Below the pieces are notes generated by a model. The model was given only the letters and a program-made list of their open reading frames with translations, searched no databases and was not told the DNA's origin. A program made the position numbers and the translations under genes. A stretch of DNA of 64,000 nt, from contig NC_134952.1 in the NCBI RefSeq assembly GCF_965638725.1, positions 16,929,028-16,993,027 on the forward strand. The letters are read 5' to 3'. Shown here in pieces: positions 27,540-39,400 of this stretch (the stretch's first letter is position 1; every line of letters starts with the position of its first letter). Origin of the DNA: Aptenodytes patagonicus (taxonomy: Eukaryota > Chordata > Aves > Sphenisciformes > Spheniscidae).

Positions 27540-27800
27540 TACAAGAGAAAGTGCTTGATAATGGGGTTAAAATACTGAATTTTTCATGGACAAGTTTAAG
27601 GGGAGACTTGGTCATTTTCTACAAGAATTTACACGGAGAGAAGATTTCTGAGGGTAGATTCTTCATTAATGTAACAGAAAAAGACATCATGAGATCCAAT
27701 GACTGGAAGCTAAAGGTAGACGAGTTCAGGCCAGAGCTAAGGTTTGACTCTCAAGGCTATCAAACCGTTGGAACAATTTCCCCAGTGGTATGTTAGTTTA
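27540..27800 (+). mobile_element. Old CR1/L3-like LINE 3' fragment
   Basis: The plus strand resembles the C-terminal end of CR1/L3 ORF2. It reads as GGGGAGACTTGGTCATTTTC (family: RGDLI), then GGAGAGAAGATTTCTGAGGG, AGATCCAATGACTGGAAGCT (family: RxNGxKLK) and CGTTGGAACAATTTCCCAG (family: HWNxLP). Diverged and frameshifted, so older than the CR1 copies near 53 and 60 kb. Confidence 0.6.
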
Positions 27801-27845
27801 GCCATCATGTGAAGCATTTAAATCAAAACTAAGAACATAAATTAA

Positions 27846-28100
27846 AAATGGCTATGCTGAGTCAGATCAAAGGCCCTTCTGGCGCTATGTTGTGTTTCTA
27901 GAAGCGGCCAGTGAGGAAAAGGAGCTCAATAGAGGATGAGATGGGGATCCCAGCAGTTGTTGGACTTATTTCCATTCCCTCTGGGATGCTATGACAGGTT
28001 GTCTCTTTTTTGGAGAACACCACTGAGCAGCACCCACATCTTCTTCCCAAAGTTGATGAGTCCTAACCTGGTGTGTCCTTGGAGAAAAGCTATTCCAAAA
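27846..28100. repeat. Possible unclassified ancient interspersed repeat
   Basis: The phrase GGCTATGCTGAGTCAGATCA followed by AAGGCCCTTCTGG looks like an old amniote repeat I have seen in reptile and bird sequence, which I cannot name with certainty. Edges are unclear. Confidence 0.25.
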
Positions 28101-29345
28101 CTTGGTATTCATATTTATGTCTTTTTAATTTATACTGTATATTTTAAGCAGAAGTTTTAGTCTTGATGCAAAAATCAGTGACAATTTCCGCCTGTTCTAT
28201 GTAGAAGATCACATCAGTGATGCCTCTGGTTTCTGTTAGCCCTGAAATTATTGAGCAAAATTTGGTTGCAGCAAAGTTGATGATAATAAAAAAAAATCAT
28301 TGACTTCCATGGATTATTGCACTCTCTAATCCTGAACCCAAAGCAGTGACTTGAAACCATTTTATTAACATGCTGGTGCCCTATCAGCATGGCCATGTTT
28401 CAGAGAGGTTAGGAAGAGAAATAGGGAGAAAAAGCATCAGAGAAGTATCTGAAGTGAAGTACAGCATTTGCTGTGTCTCCACCATATCAAGCACAACATT
28501 GCACATCCATTTCTGGGTAAATCTGGCTTTCTTGAAGACTCTGTTGCAGGTAACAAACCAACTGGTTGTCTTTCTGTCACATTTACAGGAGAAATCCATC
28601 ATCAGCAATTTACTTGATGATTAGCAAGATTTTGCCTTCAGCAAAATCCATCAGCTAAGTACCAGTGCATCAATGTAAGCATGACACTATATACGTAAGT
28701 ACATAAATAATTAAGATGTATATATTCACTGAGGCGTGGAGACTGTTTAATAGAAAAAGAACCAGCATGTTCCTCAGAAATGTGAGTCCATAGACAAATT
28801 AAGGTTAAAAAAATATTTTTTTTTAAAGAAGGAGAAAAGTAGTGTGGCTGTATTTGCAGCAGTGTATACCACAGAATATTTACACTGAAGATTAGATTAA
28901 TTGACGCCATTTGATGATCTAACGAAGTACTTGGGGAAAAGAAACTGGAGGGAGAAAAAGAGTAAACAGAAGTTGAAGAGATCTCTTCAGCGCACAGGAA
29001 GTACGTCTTAATCCTGTTGGTTCTCGTTATGATTGATTCCTGCCTGCAAGGCGGTTTTATTCATGAAGAAGACTTTAAAACACATATCATCACATGAAAA
29101 TGTTGCTGTCAGTATCCAGGGGAGAGGTGGAAAAAGCTGACTAATGTAACCCCTACGTGTGATACACGATCACCTGAGAATTTGGGTGTTTATGAGATCA
29201 GCACCTGCATATTTATTGATACATATTTCAGAAATTTTTTTTCAGCCATTAGAGAAATACGTGTAAAAAGTGTAGCCCTTTTAAAACAAAAAGAAACTGG
29301 TTTAAAACATGTTGCTTGCAAGCCCTTGTGAAGTTTTAGGAAGGT
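28101..29345. other. Intergenic, nothing recognised
   Basis: AT-rich sequence between the old repeat remnants and the solo LTR. No gene, and no repeat I can place. Confidence 0.65.
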
Positions 29346-29883
29346 TGTCATGGTTTAACCTCAGTCGGCAACCGAGTACCATGCAGCCACTCGCTCACTC
29401 CTCCCCCACCGGTGGGATGGGGGAGAGAATGGAAGAGTAGAAGTGAGAAAAACTCGTAGGTTGAGATAAAAACAGTTTAATAATTTAAATTAAAAAAAAA
29501 ATAATAATAATAATAATAATACACAAAGCAAGTGATGCACAGTGCAGTTGCTCACCACTCGCCGACCGATGCCCAGCCAGTCCCTGAGCAGCAGCCCCCC
29601 CCGGCCAGCTTTCCCCAGTTTATGTACTGAGCATGACGTCACATGGTATGGAATGTTCCTTTGGCCAGTTTGGCTGTGCCCCCTCCCAGCTTCTTGTGCA
29701 CCTCCAGCCTTCTCAGTCGGTAGAGCATGGAAAACTAAAAAGTCCTTGGCTAGTGTAAGCATTACCTAGCAACAACTAAATCATCGGTGTGTTACCAACT
29801 TTGTTCTCATCCTAAATCCAAAACGCAGCACTGTACCAGCTACTAGGAAGGAAATTAACTCTATCCCTGCCGAAACCAGGACA
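29346..29883 (-). mobile_element. Solo LTR, copy 1, upstream of BST1
   Basis: A 538-bp element with TG...CA ends is flanked by the 5-bp direct repeat AAGGT (29341-29345 and 29884-29888). Read on the minus strand it begins TGTCCTGGTTTCGGCAGGGA and ends AACCATGACA, with a TATA-like CATAAA near 29620, matching a very common avian ERV LTR type. No retroviral internal region is adjacent. A 5-bp duplication points to ERVL-like integration. It contains an AAT microsatellite near 29500. Confidence 0.85.
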
Positions 29884-29888
29884 AAGGT

Positions 29889-30289
29889 GTAGCATGGCAA
29901 CGAGTATTAAGCAAACCTAAGGCATCATAAATACTGAAGTGGTAAGAGGTTTTTTTCTCCTTTTACTGAAATATATTGTAATTCTTCCCAGTTATCACCA
30001 GGTGGCAATATCATGACCTTAAAAGGCTCGTTTTTCTGAAGTGGGGAACAGTTAGGCACGAGGAAGTGATGTATCCCTGTGCTGCAATCGTTCCAGGAAA
30101 CAGTTAGATTACAGTCCCCAGCAAGGTTCAGATTTCCGTCTAACTTCGTCTTTTGTGTACAGAGCTATAGCCAGTATTGAAAATACTGAACGTTAAGCCT
30201 CCAGGTTTCCATTTAAATTGTATCATTTAAGTCTCCTTTTTTTATTTAACTCTCCTTTTTTTTTTAAGAACTTGGGTTGTCAAGAATTC
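29889..30289 (+). promoter_or_regulatory. BST1: Short interval between solo LTR and BST1 start, likely BST1 promoter/5' UTR
   Basis: Only 400 bp separate the LTR from the first coding codon. It contains an ETS/PU.1-type GAGGAAGTG (30060-30068) and a STAT/GAS-type TTCCAGGAA (30091-30099). A long pyrimidine tract ends in TTAAG at about 30268 and looks like a splice acceptor, so a noncoding first exon upstream is possible. No TATA box is obvious and there is no CpG island. Motif-level inference. Confidence 0.4.
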
Positions 30290-30459
30290 ATGATGAAGAG
30301 CCTTTTTTTGTCTCTCTTACTTGTCTGTGTTCTGTTTATGAACAGCTTCTCAGAAGTGCAGGGAAAGAAGTGGAAAGGTGAAGGTACAACACAAAGCCTG
30401 GAAAGTATTGTCATCGGAAGATGCTATGACTATATTAGAATTGTGAATCCTGCTGTTGG
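30290..30459 (+). CDS. BST1: BST1 exon 1 (signal peptide)
   Basis: Encodes residues 1-56 plus two bases. Two consecutive ATGs open the frame. The second, at 30293, has A at -3 and may be the one used, shortening the product by one residue. The signal sequence (KSLFLSLLLVCVLFMNSFS) is followed by KWKGEGTTQSLESIVIGRC, the family's N-terminal cyclase motif. Donor GTTGG|GTAAG. Confidence 0.94.
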
Positions 30460-33400
30460 GTAAGTTTTGCTTGTTTTTGAATTAGTTTTCTATGTTCTGT
30501 ACAAAATGGTTGTTAATCAGAAGCCTGATGTTTTGCTCCTAGTCATGAAAGTGATCCTATTGAAGCCAACATGCTTGTAGCTGTCTGGAAACAAAAAAGG
30601 AACTTTGATGGATGTCGTATTAATAAACGTTGTGTAATTAAGGCAAGATTTTTAATCCTTCAACTTCTTATTTCACATTTCTCCCCCCCCTAGTGTCACA
30701 GTGTTCTGTAAGGAGAACACTGCACAGAAATGCTGGGGATGGTATGTCTGAAGTACCAAATCTGGCAGTTCTCCTGGGAAGACCAGCTTTACTTTGCATG
30801 CCTTGTATGTCAGGTCATGTGAGAAGGAAAGCACTACACTTTATAGCTATCCTGTGGTACTGAAAGAGACTGATTAGCTCATCCACCTGAAAAATCAAGT
30901 AGTAATCAACTGCTGAAGTATGATTACCCATGAGCTTTCATTGTCTGTGTTAATTACATAGAACTGGAGGTAAGTCACACACTTTGCTAAAATGACCACT
31001 TTTTCTGTCTTCCTTACATTGTTTGGACTTCGGTAAAAAGGAGAAAAATAAGAAGGACAGTCTCCTGGAGTTGTCCTTTATTCTGCCACTAAAATTTTTC
31101 CTGATAGTTTGAAGAGGTATTTGCAGAGGGGGCCTGGCTGGGTTCCTGCAGCATTGAATCGTGGTCTTAAACAGGGTTAGATTATGTTGCATAATATCAG
31201 CAAATATCACTTTCTTCCCCCAACCTCCCATTTTCAGTTCCTGCTGCAAAACAGGAAGATACAGGACTGAAAACAGGTTCATGGCTTTTAACAAGGCAAA
31301 CCAACATGTTTCTTCCTAATAACGTTCTTAACTTACCAGAAGCGTTTTGGTTCAAGTTCCCCATGAAAGAAAAAATCATCCTAATGCCAATAACACGGTA
31401 CTAAAATTTAAGCTGAACAATTCAAGTTTGGCAGATTTATAAACACGTCCCAGTGGAAGGTGCCAGTAAACTTTAAGTATAGATTTCTACACAGCTACAA
31501 TACAATATATAATACAAACTATAAAAACTAAAGTCAGTTAACAGTTGTACAGGTATATGAAGTCTGGTCTTGCAGTAGGCTCTACATAGGTAGAGTTCCT
31601 GTTGGAGTTAACAGATGTCACTTCATTTATATCTGAAGCAGGACATGACTAATAATACAGAATACACTAAAATGAGCAACATAAAGGATTGTTATTGTGG
31701 AAATGTTAACTTTATTGTTAACTGATTTGGGCTTCTAGAAATGTAAATACAATATTCTTGAAAGTATTTCTATATGTCTCATATTTATGACAGTTTTGTG
31801 GTCTAATTAATTCCTGTGACAATTTCACAATATAATTTTAAAATTGAGAAGTCTGAACACACTCGTCAAGGTATTCTTACTCAGAATAGCATGAAGCCAG
31901 GCTGGACATCAGTACTGCTTTCCTGAATTAAGGCCCAAAATGACATTATAAAAATAAGAGCTGCACAATTAATTTAATGTGTTTTTTTCTCTTTTCCTTA
32001 GGTCTATAAGCAAATAGTATAATCTAAACAAAATGGAAATTTATATTGCACAGGTGCAAAACAGATATTCTAATTATTTATAACCCTTTCTGTTCATTGT
32101 CTGTTTCTTAATTGCCCCCAGGCTAGCTTTTACACAGGCATAGCCACCTGGATAGGTTTTGCTTCTGAATTTATGTGTAAATAGAATAGTTTTTTAAAAA
32201 TACTTTGCTAACAGAAAAGCTAGCAAAGCATGTCTTTACACTGCAACATAGTTAAAACATAAAGATGTTTATAGAAACATAAGAAAAACTTTCCTTTACG
32301 TTAAAACAGAACATGCAAAATGGCAGTTAAAAGAGGCATTTTACAAAACATTATGGTCATGTAGAGGTGCAGGATTTGAATGAAAATCATATTTGAAATT
32401 TTCAAGTAGGAGTATGCTATATAACACAAATGTTCCTGTAGTGCATTTCCCCCATATTTCTTTATTGGTAGTATATAATGGAAGTTTTGAAAACATTTTT
32501 TTTAACTGACTAGTATGAAATAAATCTAATACGACTTATTAGTGTCTATTAAGATTGGAAGGAATTGTCCTGAGCTACAGTCCTTCCCCACCCTGTAGTT
32601 TCAAAAAGTATTTTTGCCAGCTAAGAAATTTTGAGTAACAGAGCAGAATAATCCTTCTGATTTACAAGCTGTTCAAACCTGGATGAGAAGACATGAAGAA
32701 AAAAATACAGTAAGTGAATTAACCAGAAAATTACTGCTGGATTCAACTGTCAAGAAAGATGTTAAGAGTTCAGTTGATCATAATTTACAAGTACTAGCAT
32801 GAATAAGTGAGTGCTTATAGTAGACAGCTCTAGCAGAGCTGTATATATAGCAGAGTATATACAATTGTCAGGAGCTAAAGTTTAACAGCTTGAAATCAGA
32901 AATAGGGTGCAAATCCTTTTCTCAACTAAGGCTATTTAAACATTGGAACTACTGATCAAGGGTCATATTGCATCACTGAAGATTTTCAGATCAAGATCCC
33001 ATTATTTGCTTCTGGTATATTGGTTTATTTTATATAGTTGTTGTAAGCATGACCAGAGATTACTGTAAGAGAATCTGTGGTCTACTTCCTGCATGGGAGC
33101 TGCATAGCTCCTCACAGTGGGTCCTTTAACTTTAAAGTATCTGTGACATTCAGCGTCACAAAGCAGCTACTTAAAAAATCTCACAAGGAGAAGCACCAGC
33201 AGAAAGCCCACTGTCTATGGATGACATTAAATGAGCAAAACATTCTAATGGCAAAGTTTGGTTTACTTACCAGGACTACTGTTGTTCTGCAGAGTGTTCC
33301 CAGCATAGACATTATCACAGCATATGCGGGAAAGATATTGTGGGAAAGTGGTGAAAGTAGCAATTCCCTTTTTAATTACTCCAGGCAGGCTCAGAGCTGT

Positions 33401-36400
33401 GACACATGAGATCCTGCAAATCCAGAGCGATAAGACACTTCCATCCCTAGATGGCCTGTCCTGTCGTTCCGCGGGAGATTATTGTCCCCAGCGCAGAGCT
33501 GGCAGAAGGGAACTGTTGAAGTGCACAGCCCAGCATCTTATTTCAGCCCCCCACACACGAGCAGTTTAAATGCTGAATCCTAACAGTATTCTTGTAGCTA
33601 CTGCACAGTGACAGTGTGTCCCCCACACGGTCAGTGTAGTCATTCCAGCAAGGTAAAGCTGCATAATCCTAGGGCCTATATACACAGAAGGCATCTCTTT
33701 GTCAAAACCATTATTCTACCATGGAAACTTTTTAGTAACTCCTCCTGCACTTGAATCTGACATTTTAAGAGTAATTTTATGTTCCAGTAGCTTTGCATAT
33801 TTAGCTATGCTTTAATTGAAATGGCTTTTTGAATATGGAACATTTCAAAGCAAGCTGTTTTCTTCACTATTTCTACAATGCTGCATAGCAAGCTCGCTGT
33901 GTATACTGTACCTTCTAAGACTGTTGTTGAATTACTATGTATTTCTAATTCCACACTGTAAATCCTATATTTTCATTGCTACTTCTTCCTAATCTGCTGC
34001 TGCTAGGAATCAGGAAAAGACAAGACCTATATGCTCTTCCTGGGTTGCAAGTTTTCTACCACCCCGACTTCAGTTTTCTATCTTAACCTTGTAGGGTTTT
34101 TAATTTGGGAATTTGAAGAAGTTATGAACAAATTACTTTCTTGCTTTCCTTTGAAAAAACAATTCTATTTGTTTGTTTCAATGATTACAGTGAGAAGAAT
34201 TGTTCAGAGATATGGGAAGCATTTAAAAATGCATTTATTAACAAGGATCCTTGCAGCATTCTACCTAAGGACTATGAATTATTTATCAACCTGTCATTGC
34301 ACACAATTCCACCTAACAAGGTAATGATTATTAATGTTATCGTAACAGTCCTGTGACATCCAGCAGATTTTCCATGACACAGTTCAAAATAGACCAAGAG
34401 TCCTTCTGTGGCTGACTCATGATTCATAATTTTTGGCCTGTCTGTAGTTTACAAACTAGGCTCAAGCCTGATGGCATTTTTCAATGTGTTTGGCTGCATT
34501 TATTTTGTGCAGTAACTTCTCAGCAACTTGTCTATTTTCATTCTACAAGGATCCCCCATTTTTCCTGCAGTGCCGGGAGCTCTATTGTAGTCCCTGAACT
34601 TCCACTTCTACTTTCCCTCAAGTTAGGTGCTCTGCCTGCAAAGATTGTGCCTGCTATCATCTTTTGCTTCCACTCCTCACAGCCAAATCCAAGGGCATTG
34701 ACATGTTAAACAAGCATAAGCAGAAATGAGATAAGACGCCATTATATGCTAGAAAACAGTAAGCGTTTGATGTGCTGGCAATTGCACAGAACTGTAAAAG
34801 TGCAAAAAACATGGCTCTTCGTGCCATCGTATCCCATCAGAAAGCGTGCTTTGGCCTTCTCTAAAAGGTTGTGCTTTAAAGCAGTTTTTCTTCTAGCACA
34901 CTTACTCCTTATCTCTAAATGATACAAGCTAAACCAAGAAATACTCCTGTCAACATAGCTTAATTCATGAAAGAGTTTTGCAAATACAGTAATAACAACT
35001 AGACATGATTTTTTCACACTGTAAGCCAACAGAGTAGTATGAGAGAATTCTGGTAAGATATATCTCACTTATAAATATGTCTTCCCTTTTTCTCCCTTTT
35101 CCTAAATCTGTCTTTTGAGGAAGGCAAAGCTAGGCCTAACTATATTTAATATAGGTCTATATCCATTCCCAGCATGGTATGAATGCCCCTCAAGCCTCTA
35201 GTAATCATAATTTACATCACTGTAATAACAAACTTTGTTCCTCTAAAGAGGTAGCTAACATTTCTGGTTATTAGCTTGATTTTGAAAGAAATACCAAAAC
35301 ATGTTTTAAACTGTTTTTAACACCCCATAATCTCATTGTGTCTACACCCAAGTGATAGTTCATTTCTTCTCTTTTTTTTTTCCTTTTTTTATATAGTCTC
35401 TCTTCTGGGAAAATAATCAGCTGCTAGTCAATAGCTTTGCTGGCAGAGGCCGTCGCTACATGTCTCTGGGTGATACTCTGTTTGGCTTCTGTGGAGATTT
35501 TCTAAACTGGTGTGGGCAGGCAAACAGCACTGGTAAGACGATGAGTGCTATATTAAACATCTGTCTGTAAAACCATAATGGAGACCGACTGCTGTGTTCT
35601 GGAGGAGCTCATTTTGCTCTTACCCCAAGAAAAATCAGATATAGCTTCACTGTCTCATTCTCTGCTGTTTTGTGTGAATATTTAACATTGCAGTCAGAGG
35701 AGCACACAGTGAAATCTAAACAGTGCTGCACAGGAGCTAAATGTCCTTCTCAGTCCTCTGAACGTGGAGCTCTGCATCCCAGGTATAGATTTAGAGCTGT
35801 TTCAGCCAAATTATTGAGTCCACAGAATGTCATTGTTTGTGTAAACTGCAAAGGATGGAAAATGATAGAAAAAAATACAGCTGTCAGCTTTCCAGTGTTA
35901 TGTCAGACCATCTTGTATGTTCAGTGAGTAATGCAGGAATATATTTAATTGCTTTCTAAAGTCACTTTTTACGGTCGTTACCGTCTCTCTAATAGCACAA
36001 ATCACATGCCTTCCTACAGGACTGGACTATGAATCCTGCCCTACCACGGAGGAATGTGAAAACAACGCAGTGGAATCTTTCTGGAGGATGGCCTCAATCA
36101 CTGTAAATAACGTATTAGTGCTGACTTCGTACATTAGTGAGTGTGTCCTGGGTGGTTCAGGAAAACATCACTGGATCAACACAGATTTAAGTCTGTAACT
36201 GTGCTAGATTATTTTCTATTATACAAATACGCTTTTTTAGACTGGGTACAGTGTTGTAGCAAGGGGAACCTAACTTTCACATTAGCTAGATAATGTGTTA
36301 AAATTCTGTGTTAGCTTTGTTAATATATATTAAGCGTATACTGAGCAGAATCAGCACACTAGTTGTCTACTGAATACAGGTCGTAAGTGACATTTGACAG

Positions 36401-39400
36401 CCTTTATTCACAGATCAAACCCAACAGAGTGCCAAAATGCTTTCCTCCTATGCTGAAAAAACTATAGGTTTGAGAAAATGGTTTGAGAAGATGCATTGAA
36501 TTCTTGTCCTTTCTACTGCAGTGGCCTTCTAGGGTGCTAGTTTGATATTATTTTCACAATTCTGATACTCTTCTTGGTAAAATTCTTTCCTTGGTCATTG
36601 TTGCCTGCAATACAATACCAAGTCATATGACAAATCTGTAAGATGAGTTCTGAAAAAAAATTGTTATGTATTGCAGTATGCGCAGCACAGTTCTGGGGTG
36701 ATACATGTCTTGTTGAATGGTTCTGCAGTCGGAGGAGCTTATCCAGACCCAGGGTAAGAAAACTGACTTATTTATGGGTACAAGGTCTGATACCTGCAAA
36801 AAAAGGGTCAACCGGTTGTTCGGGTCTTCTGCTGCACAAAGCATGAGAAATGTAGCTGAAAGAGCCTGTTGCATCAAAGTCTGCTGAGTTGTGGGGACAA
36901 CCGTTAATTGTCCCCAGGAATTAACATGAAATGGATGAAAACAGTCCTCTTGACTCCTGCATTTTACAAACTGCTGTGGCAAGCAGGATGAATGCTCTTT
37001 GAAAGCAGCCTTCAAGTCAGCCAACATACTGTGGCAAAATATGTTTGTCTTCAAAGATGGGTGTTACAAAATTTCTATTCAGGGACATCTCCAAGGACAT
37101 CATTACAGGGAGTGTAGCCTCTGTCAGGCCTAGGAGCAAACTTGGTAAGTTCTATAGCGAAAGTGCTTGCTCCTGCTATTTCTCCATGACCAAGAGAGGA
37201 GGTAGTTTGAGATCCATTATGGTTTAAGAAAGCAAAAAATCTCACTGAGAAGGATAATAGCAAGGATTAGCTCCCTATTCTCCTTATTCCCTCATATATT
37301 AAGGACAGATGTATTTTCCTTGATTTACAAGTGTACCACTATGCAGAAGTTCATCTAAGCTTATATTTAAGATTTATTGTAAAAATACACCCTTAAGAAC
37401 TTTTACTGAATATGTGGCTGTAGTGACTGCCTACCTTTGATGAAAAATACATCTTTCCTTACCTCAGCAACTGTCCTGTCCAAAGCAGATCTTAAAAAAA
37501 CTCCATAGAGCAGATCCTGCTCCTGTGTGCTCACTGAGGACTAAAAATAAACATTAAAAAGTTAATTTTATCTCCGGATAGGAGAGAAACAAGAACCATC
37601 TGTTCCAAAACACCTACTACCTAGTTACCTCCATCCCCCAAAAGGTCCATCTCTGTACACAGCTTTCAGCTAATCAAGAAGACTTAAAAGGTCTCCTTGG
37701 GTTGGTCAGGTAGTCAGCTGGGATCAAGTCTTCTGCAGATGATAATACCTGGCAGCAGGTCGATGCCCAGAATCCCGTATAGAGTCCTTATTTCAGAATC
37801 AGATTCCTTATTTCAGAAACCTCTTATACATAAATGAATTCTTTCTACCAGTTCCCTGGGTCACCTATCTGGTTGTATCGTGACCAGTGAAATCTCCACC
37901 ACTGGAACAGAGCCTGCCATGAAAAAAACAAAGCCCGTTACTCCATCTGTTTTCTTTGCTGTGTATCTTCTGGCCCATTTATGACTGAATTCATTTAAGA
38001 GATCTTGTTTGAAAGAGGCTTAGAGTTGGATAATTAATAGCAGAAGGTAATCTGAAAGAGCTACCTGTCTTCCTAAACATCTCTCTCATCTGTTTTCAGG
38101 CATTTCAAAGCCACTTCCAAAGTTTATCCTGCATTACAGTTTGTACACTTAAATCATCATTAAGTTACCTGTTACCATTTCAGTTAAGATTTATTTCTCA
38201 CATCACTGCAAAATAACTTTGCTCATTCACACAGTTTGAATGTAGTTGGCAGACTTATTTAATAATATTAGTTGGTTCAAGAATTGGTTTACTGAAGTCG
38301 GTTGTACATTGTTCCGTCACGGTTTCTGACTCCTCTAGTTAAAGATTCCTTTATATTTTGGGGGAAGCTGCATTTTTGCTGGCAGTAATATATGCATGAA
38401 TGAGCAAATGAGTTAAAAATAACTGGAATCTTTATTTTTTGTTATATTTTCACTATGTGTTTAAGACAGGCTTGGACACCTTAGACAGAGAAGCAAACCT
38501 ACCGTTGCTGCTACTGGTCTCTGGTTAGCCGCCGCCATACCAGACTTGACCAGAGAGGGCAACTATTGGTATCCACCTCCTCATGTTCCACTTCTCCAGA
38601 AGTTTAAATTAACTTGCTAACTTCATGAACACATCTCGGCTGGCTGCCAACGGACACTGACAACCACCATGTGTCTTGTGCTTCCACGCCAGAGCACCAG
38701 TAGTTTGCCTGCAGGTACCAGGAGGACAGGGCGGTGGTCACATTGTCACCACCGGTCCCATCCAGGAGGTGACAACTAACAGTCCCTTCTAGTCTGGGGG
38801 GGTCTCAGAGCATTTAAAGTGGCTAAGAGACACTTCAGCCCAGATGTAGACATTTAAAAAGACCCATGATAGGCAAATCAGAGCACAGACCTAGGCTCAG
38901 GCTCAGTGCAGACACAGCCCTTACAAGCTTTCTGAGAAAAAAAAAAAAAAGAGTAATTAAAAGGTAGGAAATCATTACAGTACATCTTGCTGGAAGGGGT
39001 AGAAATCTGTAGCATTGAAATGCCTGCATCTCACAAAAAATTCAATTTACAGACATTAAAATAATCCTTTGGATTTGGCATCTTCCATTTAATGTAAGAA
39101 GATTTAGTTGCCATTTTATTGTCTTGTTTTAATTGCCATTTAAATACCTATCAAAGTCAATTTACACAAGGCAATAAAGTGGAAGATTCTTCCTAGGCCA
39201 GAGATGGACACATCTAGAAGTTTCTCCTTTATGGTCTTATGTATCCTAGACAAATACTTCATGTTACTGTTCCTGTGATTTTGTATCTGAAAATATATTT
39301 GTCTTGTGGCTGTTGTTGGTTTTTTATTTAAAGCAAAACTGTATTGTGTCTAAAAGCAGTAACTACAAGAATGACCTTTTTCTTTTTTTGCTAAGTATCA

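Noticed and set aside
29542..29769. Open frames shared by both LTR copies
   Set aside because: They are LTR sequence, not genes.
30541..30780. Possible exon just after BST1 exon 1, open for a while in one frame
   Set aside because: It does not match the cyclase family, and exon 1 joins exon 2 at 34191 with the correct phase and conserved sequence.
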